From assembly GCA_947489315.1 (NCBI GenBank), contig CANLCX010000001.1, forward strand, positions 251,501 through 315,500: 64,000 bases of DNA, read 5' to 3'. This DNA is from an uncultured Sphingomonadaceae bacterium. Its GTDB lineage: Bacteria > Pseudomonadota > Alphaproteobacteria > Sphingomonadales > Sphingomonadaceae. Positions 46,115-53,886 of this stretch are shown in pieces. The notes beneath the pieces are model-generated. The model was not told the DNA's origin. It did not search any database and saw nothing but the letters and a program-made list of their open reading frames with translations. A program made the position numbers and the translations under genes. Each line of letters opens with the position of its first letter. Position 1 is the stretch's first letter.

Positions 46115-47731
46115 ATGATGGATATTATAAGCAAGAAAACCTTTACCGTCAAAAGAGCCAAATTCTGGGACTTAACTAATAAGTTGCAGGGCAAGTTTGG
46201 ATTTCCGTTCCTAAAAGAAGAACTTGCTATCTATGTTGACGATTCACGAGATAGCAGAATTACCATCACCCGGGAAAAAATGAGGGTCAGTTGGAAAGTG
46301 GACGATAGTTCTCCGGAGAAACTGAAGTTTCATGTCCGGAAACATAAAATTGATCTAGATACAGAAAACATAAAATCGAAACTCATTTACGTGCTTGGCG
46401 ATGAAAACCAAAAATGCACGATAAGCCGAGTTACAGTTTTAGAATTTTCGCAAGGTGACGTTTATTTGTCGCTAATTAGAAGGTCTCTAGTCGGACCAAT
46501 AATTACGATTGAAGTTCGAGCAGGCGCTGAAATCGACAAAACAAGTATTGATAAAGCTGCAGAATATGAAGCTTTCATCGGGGGTTTTATAGATTATGAT
46601 CTTCCCGATCGAGTAGCTGCGCTGCCGGAACACTCAGAGGCTTGTTTTTTTGATACTGGTAAGACGCTGCTGTTAAATGATAAAATTATGGACTTCTGTC
46701 GCTCTAATGGGATCATCAATATTGCAGGCAGTCCAAGGACTTATGAGGAAGTCCAGAAGTCAAAATCAAATGATTACTCGTCGCGTCAACAGGTATTTGA
46801 AAAAGTGTTCGCCACTCGCATGTTGAGCCAAGAAAGTATCTCGATTGATCAAATTACAGTTTCCGATTCGTTGTCGGTTATTATTCCATATTATAACTCG
46901 TCAGAATCAATAAAGCGAGTTGTTGGCGGTATTTTAGGTCAAAGAGGCATAGAAAAATTTCGTTCACATCTTGAAGTTATTATTGTCGATGATGGGTCTT
47001 CTCATTCCGCCAGCGAAGTGCTGAAAGAGTGGGACTGCGGACTTGATATCAAGGTCATTCGTTTGGACGATAACGGTGGAGCGTCGCTAGCAAGACGTAT
47101 CGGCATGGCTCGTGCGAGAGGGGACATTTTAATTTTTATCGATTCGGACATAATTTTGTCTGAGACATATATTCTGGATCACTATGTAAGAAACTCAGCG
47201 ATCGACGATGCGCTGTTTGTTTCCTTCAAAAAAAATGTCGGAAGAAATTTTTATGAAAATGCTGAAATCGGTAGTGCAATTCAGCTAGCTTGCCCAGACC
47301 TCGACCGAGACTTGCGTTTTGAAAAAGTCGTTAGTCCAAGCTCAATAGGCGTGTATGATGTCCACGAAGAAAAGTTAGTAAATATACTCGAAGAAACCAA
47401 TTTTTTCAAAGATTTCCATGGCTCCAGGGTTTTCGGAGTTTATGATCTAGCCAGCATGATAATTGGTCACAATTTTACTGGACGTCGGAAAACATTTGAA
47501 AAGCTAAATGCGTTTACACCAAAGTTTAAAGGTTGGGGATTGGAGGATACGTATTTGGGCTTGCGTGCACTAGCCAGCGGGATGTTTGTAATTCCAGTAT
47601 TGTCATGCGGTGTCTATCACCTTGAACACCTACCTCGTTCGGGGGATGAAGAAACTAAACAGGCCGAATATAAGCGCAATGCGAAGATGCTGAAAGAATT
47701 GATGAGAGCCCCTGCGTCGCGTTTACTTTGA
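46115..47731 (+). CDS. Family 2 glycosyltransferase with unknown N-terminal domain
   Basis: A 538-residue protein. Residues about 1-240 match no domain I know. From about residue 250 there is a GT-A domain: SVIIPYYNSSESIKRVVGGI, EVIIVDDGSS, then ARARGDILIFIDSDII (DxD motif) and KGWGLEDTYLGLRALASG, the C-terminal W-G-x-E-D motif of galactosyltransferase-like enzymes. It needs a nucleotide-sugar and divalent metal. The abutting starts with the NUDIX gene are unusual; a later internal start is possible. The role in the island is unknown. Confidence 0.75.
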   Translation: MMDIISKKTFTVKRAKFWDLTNKLQGKFGFPFLKEELAIYVDDSRDSRITITREKMRVSWKVDDSSPEKLKFHVRKHKIDLDTENIKSKLIYVLGDENQKCTISRVTVLEFSQGDVYLSLIRRSLVGPIITIEVRAGAEIDKTSIDKAAEYEAFIGGFIDYDLPDRVAALPEHSEACFFDTGKTLLLNDKIMDFCRSNGIINIAGSPRTYEEVQKSKSNDYSSRQQVFEKVFATRMLSQESISIDQITVSDSLSVIIPYYNSSESIKRVVGGILGQRGIEKFRSHLEVIIVDDGSSHSASEVLKEWDCGLDIKVIRLDDNGGASLARRIGMARARGDILIFIDSDIILSETYILDHYVRNSAIDDALFVSFKKNVGRNFYENAEIGSAIQLACPDLDRDLRFEKVVSPSSIGVYDVHEEKLVNILEETNFFKDFHGSRVFGVYDLASMIIGHNFTGRRKTFEKLNAFTPKFKGWGLEDTYLGLRALASGMFVIPVLSCGVYHLEHLPRSGDEETKQAEYKRNAKMLKELMRAPASRLL

Positions 47732-47781
47732 GCAGGCAGATTTTTGCGAATAGCATCTTGGACTTTTCGCCGTTTCATAGC

Positions 47782-48175
47782 TTAGTTGTTTTCAACTAAG
47801 CCGCAAATTGTGCTTTTAATAACCAATAATATTCGTAATTTGAATAGACTGCATTTGCCCACCCTCACCAGTTGTATGTTAGGCCGTCTGGATTGATGCC
47901 ATATTTCAATCGACGCTTTACAAATGCTGGCTGTAAGTCCTCCAATACGCCCACTATTCTTATTATTGATATTAGGGTTTTCGATGGCGCCTGATTCATA
48001 AGAAAAATGATAACTATCTGCGTTATTAAACTTCACATAAATCACTTGTACAGTATTCGCCACAATCGCTAAATTTGGGTTGTGCGTCACCACAATAACT
48101 TGGCGGTTCTTCTCGGCTTCCCGAATGCAGTTGACTAGCACTATGAAAATTGAACCGTTGTCGAGCTTGGACTTA
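47782..48175 (-). pseudogene. Decayed C-terminal fragment of an SMC-like (TrlF-type) ATPase
   Basis: Reading from about 48175, the frame gives KSKLDNGSIFIVLVNCIREA, then RQVIVVTHNPNLAIVANTVQ and YESGAIENPNIN. This is the end of an ATPase of the SMC/TrlF sort, covering the D-loop/H-loop (THNPN). After GAIENP the sequence loses family similarity and runs into unrelated residues, and the N-terminal ATPase part is missing upstream. It is therefore a truncated remnant, with a separate gene now starting upstream of it. Confidence 0.6.
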
Positions 48176-48511
48176 AAAGTTGGGCTCGTCTTCGTTCATT
48201 TCACTTTCATTGAGCGCAGAAATCAAGCTGTCAACCGGCATGCCAACTGCTTCAGAGAACTTTCTGTTGTTGATGCGCCATCTGCGTTTAGACTCTATCA
48301 CCCTAATTATTTTTGCGCTTCCGATACTGCATTCAATTTCTGAATCACTGATGACATCCTGATGCAAGAAATAGTAACCGAAATTGGCCCAAGGGCCAGT
48401 ACAAGCCTGACCTCGGCTGTTGGTCCAGTCTCCGCCAATCAGTTTTTCTGTTTCAATAACAAAGTCTAAGGGGCAATAATATTTGTAGGTTTTATCAACC
48501 ATATTTGGCAC
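48173..48511 (-). CDS. Hypothetical protein, 112 residues
   Basis: Soluble protein starting PNMVDKTYKYYCPLDFVIET, with two or three cysteines and an acidic end (ESEMNEDEPNF). No family recognised. It abuts the ATPase remnant on the same strand. Confidence 0.45.
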   Translation of the reverse strand: MPNMVDKTYKYYCPLDFVIETEKLIGGDWTNSRGQACTGPWANFGYYFLHQDVISDSEIECSIGSAKIIRVIESKRRWRINNRKFSEAVGMPVDSLISALNESEMNEDEPNF

Positions 48512-48647
48512 TCGCGAATAGGTTCAAATCGTAAAAAACTTGCTTCTTATGCTGTGCATTTAAATGTTGAAATTCAGTCCACAAAACCGCAGTTAATCGA
48601 AATTGCGTAGGCACAATAAGCAAAGGGTTGTCCTCAATAATCGATAA

Positions 48648-48950
48648 TCAAATGACTTCTATATCGATGATGTCTGACTTTCCATTGTATTCGATTTGAA
48701 CTTGTTTGTGTTTCAATTTATTAAAAATTACAGTGCTAAACGAAAAAGGTAGAGACTGAGGCTTCTTAAAACCGTCACTCTCTTGGCAAGTTAAATTCAA
48801 TAACAAAATAGCTTCATTTATTCCTTGAGGTTCAGCGATCGACACCTGCAATTCATCTTCTGGAGATTCGACTTCGGCTAAACCATGAACGTGGAGAAAT
48901 TTAGTCTTAGGTACAGAGTTGAATACGGCTTTTGTCAATTTCACAGTCAT
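48648..48950 (-). CDS. Hypothetical protein, 100 residues
   Basis: Predicted mostly beta (LTKAVFNSVPKTKFLHVHGL; KHKQVQIEYNGKSDIIDIEV). No family recognised. The 286 bp upstream (48951-49236) are very A+T-rich and hold no gene; they presumably contain divergent promoters for this gene and for the one at 49237. Confidence 0.45.
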   Translation of the reverse strand: MTVKLTKAVFNSVPKTKFLHVHGLAEVESPEDELQVSIAEPQGINEAILLLNLTCQESDGFKKPQSLPFSFSTVIFNKLKHKQVQIEYNGKSDIIDIEVI

Positions 48951-49236
48951 AATTACCCCCGATTGAAAATATTATTCATACAGATGGATATAATTATCAA
49001 TTTCACGAATGAGTCAACGAATTTTAGCATTTAGAAGTGTTTGCACGGCAAATAACTAGGAATTTATTTTCTACCATATCGCGTAAGACGCATGCTCTAC
49101 GAACAAAAACTGAATTATGAGCTTAGAAAATAACTAATCAATTCTAATCTGTTCAATGGTTGACGTTTTGATTGATATTGATAACTAAGTTAATATTCTT
49201 AGCCGAATTGAGGCGAAACTAAAAAAGGGGGAACCA

Positions 49237-49587
49237 ATGCAAAAAATTCTTGATGGGACAACAGCAGCTAACAGTAACAGAGTAATTCGTTTCGACCATG
49301 CCGAAGTGGTCGCCGGTATTGCTAATGGAACCTATTTTTTAGTCGTTAGTGGTCAGGCACCTTGCATGAATATGGACGTCAGACTGGTTCCATTAATATA
49401 CGCAAAATGTCCTGAATTTTGGGGTATTGAGGTCGTCGGAACGGTGGATGGAGGTTTTTGCTTGACGGCGGTCAAGGACTTTACTGCGACAATCCCGCTG
49501 GCTGGAATAGTTGGATCAAAAGGGATCGAGGTGATCGGCTCTGATAACACTATGCGATTCCCAGTCGATGGAGGATGTGAAGGGTAG
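49237..49587 (+). CDS. Hypothetical protein, 116 residues
   Basis: The ATG follows the strong ribosome site GGGGGAAC. The protein looks beta-rich with glycines (VVAGIANGTYFLVVSGQAP; FCLTAVKDFTATIPLAGIVG) and has no signal peptide. No family recognised. It lies next to the integrase as accessory cargo, convergent with it. Confidence 0.5.
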   Translation: MQKILDGTTAANSNRVIRFDHAEVVAGIANGTYFLVVSGQAPCMNMDVRLVPLIYAKCPEFWGIEVVGTVDGGFCLTAVKDFTATIPLAGIVGSKGIEVIGSDNTMRFPVDGGCEG

Positions 49588-49690
49588 GTTCGTCGGCCCA
49601 CCGAACATAAAAATCGAACCAAAGTTTTTGATAAATTTTCTAAAAGGATGACCAAAGTCATCGACAACGCGAGATAGTTGATAAAAGTTG

Positions 49691-50830
49691 TCATTGTCGA
49701 AGCGAGTCCGTCCAAGTATTCATGAGAATGCGGCGCTTAGCTAATCTATCAGATCGTTGATATGCCCCGACAACCCCTGTGTCGACAGCATGTCCAAGCG
49801 CTGTTTCTTTGACTTCAAAGGGGGTTTCTGTCTGTTCTTCCACCCAAGTTCTGAACGTAGCACGAAAGCCATGTGGCCGTGCCTCATGTCCCTCCCGCTT
49901 CATGAAAAGGGACATGGCCATGTCGGACAGAGGCTTGCCGCGTACAGCATTAAAAAGATACACGGTCTCTGATTGGGTGCGCGCAGTCTTTACAACAGAT
50001 AAGGCTTCGTCAGTTAAGGGGATGCGATGCTCTTGGCCAGTTTTTGTTCGGTCACCCGGAAGAGTCCAAACATCGCCTTCAACTTCGTCAAATCTTGCTA
50101 GTCGAACTTCACTAGTTCGGGCGACTGTAAGGATCAGGAAGCGAAGGGCCAAGGGAACAGCCCCTGGTAGATTGGTTAGACATTGATAGAATGCCGGTGC
50201 TTCTTGGTAAGGCATAGCGGGAATGTGCTCGACTTTATGACGTTGTTTGCCAAGTAATGCCCGAGCTTTCATTGTTGCCTGCATATCAACGTCCAACCCA
50301 AGAGCGGCAGCATATTTCAAAGTCTGCCCGATATGGCCGAGTGATTTCCGAGCCGTTTCTGCCTTCGAATGCCAGATTGGTTCTAGTGTTTTTTTTATGA
50401 CGTGTTGATCAAGTTCTTCGATAGGCAAATCGCCAATCTTTGGCAAGACGTGATGGCTCAATAAACCCATCCAACGTTTTACAGCATTTTTGTTCTTCAA
50501 CTCAGCTTTCTTGGCTTCAAAACAACCGTGCGCGGCCTCTGACAGTGTCACTGCTTTTGGAGCTTTACGTAATCTTTTGCGTTCATCGATCGGATCAAGC
50601 CCATCACGAACAACTCTCCTTGCAGCTGCTGCACGTTCGCGTGCTTCCGCGATGGTAACGTCCGGCCAACGCCCCAAACCCATCTCACGACGTTTATCGC
50701 GTACAACGAGGCGCAAAATCCACTTTCCGAATTGCTTGTCTCGTTTGATCAACCACAGCCCCTGGCCATCGGCATACTTGCCCTTGTCGGCAGACTTGGC
50801 AGCGAACTGTGTTAAAACGTTATATCGCAT
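49691..50830 (-). CDS. int: Tyrosine-family site-specific integrase
   Basis: A 379-residue integrase of the P4/DUF4102 type. The N-terminal arm-binding domain has the family sequence DGQGLWLIKRDKQFGKWILR and the GRWPDVTIAEARERAAAARR pattern. Catalytic residues are the arginine in TVARTSEVRL, the H-x-x-R box ARPHGFRATFRTW, the histidine in TALGHAVDTG and the tyrosine in VVGAYQRSD. It starts about 165 bp inside the right attachment site and reads inward. It should be the enzyme that inserted the island at tRNA-Leu. Confidence 0.95.
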   Translation of the reverse strand: MRYNVLTQFAAKSADKGKYADGQGLWLIKRDKQFGKWILRLVVRDKRREMGLGRWPDVTIAEARERAAAARRVVRDGLDPIDERKRLRKAPKAVTLSEAAHGCFEAKKAELKNKNAVKRWMGLLSHHVLPKIGDLPIEELDQHVIKKTLEPIWHSKAETARKSLGHIGQTLKYAAALGLDVDMQATMKARALLGKQRHKVEHIPAMPYQEAPAFYQCLTNLPGAVPLALRFLILTVARTSEVRLARFDEVEGDVWTLPGDRTKTGQEHRIPLTDEALSVVKTARTQSETVYLFNAVRGKPLSDMAMSLFMKREGHEARPHGFRATFRTWVEEQTETPFEVKETALGHAVDTGVVGAYQRSDRLAKRRILMNTWTDSLRQ

Positions 50831-50995
50831 AGGGATTCGAACCTTGCAGTATATTTTGGCCCACCTTTTAGCCCATTCTTGACCGCGAGAAAAGGCGAAA
50901 ATCTATGTTCAACTATGTTTAACTAGATGTCTCTAAATTCCTTAAAAAAAAAGAAAAAGTATCAGAATGTTCAATTATGTCCAATGGATGCGATG

Positions 50996-51015
50996 CCTCT
51001 TCTGGGCACCAGATA
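50996..51015. repeat. Right attachment site (att direct repeat)
   Basis: Exact 20-bp copy of the tRNA-Leu 3' end and 4 following bases, matching 19232-19251. The sequence diverges at once on both sides. It lies upstream of the integrase gene and marks the right end of the island. Confidence 0.9.
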
Positions 51016-51055
51016 CGCTTTTAAGTTGCTGAATATCAGGTAATATTTTAAACTT

Positions 51056-51074
51056 GAATTTCTTCGCCCATCCA
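51056..51074. repeat. Degenerate copy of the tRNA-Gly 3' end
   Basis: GAATTTCTTCGCCCATCCA matches the tRNA-Gly end at 18470-18489 with one substitution, and a substitution plus a one-base deletion before TCCA. It lies 41 bp beyond the tRNA-Leu attachment repeat. It may be a decayed attachment site of an older element at tRNA-Gly; a chance match cannot be excluded. Confidence 0.45.
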
Positions 51075-51147
51075 AGATTTTCAGATAGTTTTGATTTGCT
51101 AAGAGCGAACTGATTTGGAATCGCCGTAACCGAGCGGGCAGCCCGCA

Positions 51148-52518
51148 TTACTGCGCCAAATATTCATCCAGCGTCATTTGCAGTCGCCTGATCCGCGCTT
51201 CCTGATAATTGCCGAGCGACTGTGCGCCTTTTTTTGATGCTTTTGCGCCGTTGCGTTGCATCGCAAGATTGTCGGTGTCCTGATCCAATATCTCGGCCAG
51301 CGCAAAGCCCGGTACGGTTGTATAGCTATCCTCGATTTCCAGCCGGATGGGTTTGGCGGGGGCAGGGCGTTCGCCATTTTCAGGCAGGGGTTGCAGCACC
51401 AATATCTCGTGCATGCACGTATCCACATCAATCGGCCTAAAGCGATAGCAGAGACGGATATTGATGCCGGGAAAGAAGAACATGTTGGGAAACAGGAAAT
51501 ATTCGAGGCTGTCCATCATCTCGCTGGTGGAAACATCGGACAGATCCACGTTGAAGGCTTGGCCATATTCCTCGCGCAACATCTTGGCATGCACGGCCCT
51601 AGCTGACGCGCCCTCGGGCAGATCGGCGGGATCGCGGCCGAGCTTTTCGAATAATTTGGCCTCGCTGACCGGCTGTTTCAGATGCGGACTAGGCACGCCA
51701 ACGGCATGCATGAACCGGCTGACATTCTTGCCGAAAATATCATATTGCGCATTGGCGTCCGCGGCACTGTAAATGGCCTGGCTATGGGTCTCCAGCACAT
51801 GATAGGCCTCCAGAAATGCTTCCATCGCCATCTTCCAGTTGGCGGGCAGCACTTTCTGGGTATGCAGCGCGACATAGCGGTCATCCATCGGCCATTGTTT
51901 GAAATGGTCGGGGATGACTTCGAGGTAATCGGAGAGTGGCGGTGCATCATCATCCATATTGATGAAGACAAAGCCGCCCCATATGTCGCACGGCACCTCG
52001 GTCAGGCCAAAATTATCCTCGTTGAGATGCGGGAAGTCCCAGCGGCAGGGAATTTCTTTTAATGATCCATCGAGTTGGAATGTCATCCCGTGAAACGGAC
52101 AGCGGATATGCGGGCGTTTGGCGCTGCTGCTGCCTTCTGTGGCAAATTGCATCCCGCGATGGGGGCAACTGTTGATGAAGGCGCGAATTTTCCGGTCATC
52201 GCCGCGCACGACCAGAATCGAATAGGGCCCGACATCATAGACATGCCGGTTGCCGGGCTCGGGAATATGCTCCTCACGGCAGGCCCATTGCCAGGTCCGG
52301 TTCCACATATGCTCGATTTCGCGCTGCGCAAAATCTTCACTGATATAGCGGTCAAAGCCGATATCTTCGTCGCCAAGAAATTCATATTGCTCGGTCCGCA
52401 TGGCCGCGGGCGGATGATCGCCGTCGGCATCCATAATATCCTGCATCGATGGACCGGGGCAGCGCGCCTCGCCCGGGGCCAGATTGGGGTCTGACGGTTT
52501 GGTCAGATCATGGGCCAT
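51148..52518 (-). CDS. Rieske-type aromatic-ring-hydroxylating oxygenase, large subunit
   Basis: A 456-residue oxygenase. The N-terminal Rieske [2Fe-2S] centre is made of CPHRG and RCPFHGMTF (C-x-H ... C-x2-H). The C-terminal catalytic domain has NWKMAMEAFLEAYHVLETH, whose two histidines (with an acidic residue later) bind the mononuclear iron. The substrate is unknown. It overlaps the NTF2-like gene by 11 nt, and that protein could serve as its small subunit. Confidence 0.88.
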   Translation of the reverse strand: MAHDLTKPSDPNLAPGEARCPGPSMQDIMDADGDHPPAAMRTEQYEFLGDEDIGFDRYISEDFAQREIEHMWNRTWQWACREEHIPEPGNRHVYDVGPYSILVVRGDDRKIRAFINSCPHRGMQFATEGSSSAKRPHIRCPFHGMTFQLDGSLKEIPCRWDFPHLNEDNFGLTEVPCDIWGGFVFINMDDDAPPLSDYLEVIPDHFKQWPMDDRYVALHTQKVLPANWKMAMEAFLEAYHVLETHSQAIYSAADANAQYDIFGKNVSRFMHAVGVPSPHLKQPVSEAKLFEKLGRDPADLPEGASARAVHAKMLREEYGQAFNVDLSDVSTSEMMDSLEYFLFPNMFFFPGINIRLCYRFRPIDVDTCMHEILVLQPLPENGERPAPAKPIRLEIEDSYTTVPGFALAEILDQDTDNLAMQRNGAKASKKGAQSLGNYQEARIRRLQMTLDEYLAQ

Positions 52519-53041
52519 CGCCGCCCCCGGCTTTGCGGCGCATCGCCTCTCGATGATAAAGCGGGTCCTCAGGCTTGCGTTTTCCGATTATCATACGCGG
52601 GTCGATAAATGCATCGGTGCACGGCATATCGCTGCCCCAATCGACAATTTCGGACCGATAGGCCATTTTCCAGACACCATCGCGTTTTTCATAGCGATCG
52701 AGATACCGGCCGCTGACAAACACGTCGCGCCGGTCGCCCGTTTCCTGAGGCACCTTGTGATAGGCCTGATAATAGACTTCACCAAAGGCCTCATCGCCTG
52801 CCACATCGATATTATGCTGGCCGATCAGATGCTGGTTGCTGTCATGGCCTTCCAGCGCCGTCATGCAGAAATCGGCAAAGCCATCGGCACCGCCTTCATA
52901 AATGCCATAGTCCAGAAAAGCGTCGTCCCAAAATTGCGCGCGCAGCAAATCGCGGTCGAGCCGGTCGAGGCCACGCATGTACAGCGCCGCCAATTGCTGA
53001 ATTTCCAGCTTTGCCAAGGCGATATCCAATGCTTGTGCCAA
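52508..53041 (-). CDS. SnoaL/NTF2-like protein, possible oxygenase partner
   Basis: A 177-residue protein of the SnoaL-like NTF2 superfamily: IQQLAALYMRGLDRLDRDLL near the start, AQFWDDAFLDYGIYEG, then SGRYLDRYEKRDGVWKMAYR, the R-Y-x-D-x-x-E-x-R-D-G-x-W-K signature. The start is a TTG (53041). In this family the same fold serves as beta subunit of ring-hydroxylating oxygenases or as isomerase/dehydratase. It lies upstream of the oxygenase gene with an overlap, so they form one operon. Confidence 0.8.
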   Translation of the reverse strand: MAQALDIALAKLEIQQLAALYMRGLDRLDRDLLRAQFWDDAFLDYGIYEGGADGFADFCMTALEGHDSNQHLIGQHNIDVAGDEAFGEVYYQAYHKVPQETGDRRDVFVSGRYLDRYEKRDGVWKMAYRSEIVDWGSDMPCTDAFIDPRMIIGKRKPEDPLYHREAMRRKAGGGDGP

Positions 53042-53124
53042 AACCTGTCTCTCATGTTCTTTTCGGTGATAGTAAAGACCCTTGCCCTAAGGTAAATTGA
53101 CCATATCGATAGCAGGAGAGTGGC

Positions 53125-53667
53125 ATGACAAGAGAAGCAGGGCGCGTCCTGGATAGCGCGGAATTGGCGGATCGCGAAGCCATTGCAGAAATACTCGCCT
53201 TGCACTGCCGCGGCGTGGACCGGGCCGATGAAGCGGCGCTGAAATCCTGCTACTGGCCCGACGCGACCACGGCCTATGGTGAAGCGGCTGTTCCAGCCCA
53301 TCCTTTTTGCAGCCAGCTCGCCAGCGCCATCAAAGCCTTTGCGCAAACCCACCATATGGTGACCAACAGCCTGTTCGTCTTTGATGGAGACCGCGCACAG
53401 GTTGAAACGACTTTGCTGGCCTTCCACTATCTGGAAAGCCCCGATGGCGATGATAGCGAAATGACTTATTTAGGGCGCTATCTTGATGATTTTGAAAAGC
53501 GCGATGCGGTCTGGAAGATCAGGCATCGCGAACCGATTATGAGCTGGAGCCAAAATAACCCCGCCACCCATGACGCGGCCCATCCCGCCTTATCGGCGCT
53601 GCGCCGGGCCGACCGCTATCCCGATGATCCGCTATATCAGCTGGCCCATACCCGCGCGTCATCCTGA
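53125..53667 (+). CDS. SnoaL/NTF2-like protein
   Basis: A 180-residue relative of the preceding gene's product: LADREAIAEILALHCRGVDR, then DEAALKSCYWPDATTAYGE and YLGRYLDDFEKRDAVWKIRH. AGGAG precedes the ATG. It is divergent from the Rieske operon, 83 bp away, so the two may be co-regulated. No catalytic role can be assigned. Confidence 0.8.
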   Translation: MTREAGRVLDSAELADREAIAEILALHCRGVDRADEAALKSCYWPDATTAYGEAAVPAHPFCSQLASAIKAFAQTHHMVTNSLFVFDGDRAQVETTLLAFHYLESPDGDDSEMTYLGRYLDDFEKRDAVWKIRHREPIMSWSQNNPATHDAAHPALSALRRADRYPDDPLYQLAHTRASS

Positions 53668-53728
53668 ACCGAAGGTTCGCGCAAGGCAGGCTGGGTTCGG
53701 ATGCCGGATGGAACGAAGCGTATTAGGC

Positions 53729-53760
53729 AGTGTCGGCTTTGGGCGCAAAAGCGGACATTA
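53729..53760. repeat. Palindromic repeat unit, copy 1 (imperfect)
   Basis: AGTGTCGGCTTTGGGCGCAA continued by AAGCGGACATTA. It matches the perfect palindrome at 55012-55046 with one substitution in the left arm and one in the right. It lies downstream of the NTF2-like gene. Confidence 0.75.
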
Positions 53761-53886
53761 AGTCTCAGCATCCTTCGAGCTCGTTGCATAAGAACGAATG
53801 GCTGATAAGTGAAAATATCTGATTCCAAAATAAATGCGAATTGATAAATATCGGATGTTATCTCGAAACAAGCGATGGCATATTTT

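Larger units (their letters stand above)
19232..51015. mobile_element. Genomic island integrated at tRNA-Leu, about 31.8 kb
   Basis: The island is bounded by the exact 20-bp repeat CCTCTTCTGGGCACCAGATA at 19232-19251 and 50996-51015. The left copy includes the 3' end of tRNA-Leu and the right copy lies 165 bp beyond the start of a tyrosine integrase. Inside are an AlpA-type regulator, a phosphorothioation defence locus, transfer-like ATPases, a serine recombinase and many unknown genes. It is visibly A+T-richer than the flanking chromosome. No relaxase, capsid or tail genes are seen, so it is neither a complete prophage nor a self-sufficient conjugative element. Confidence 0.9.
50831..51147. 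other. Right-border intergenic region
   Basis: The 317 bp between integrase and Rieske oxygenase genes contain the right attachment site (50996-51015) and a degenerate tRNA-Gly-like end (51056-51074). No gene is seen. Confidence 0.7.

Noticed and set aside
50833-50843. A tRNA T-arm-like sequence (GGTTCGAATCC on the minus strand) immediately before the integrase start
   Set aside because: The flanking bases do not form the 5-bp stem of a T-arm and no other tRNA parts are present; the inner TTCGAA is simply palindromic.
19232-51015. Insertion sequences or transposase genes within the island
   Set aside because: No DDE transposase or IS-like terminal repeats were recognised; mobility is explained by the tyrosine and serine recombinases.
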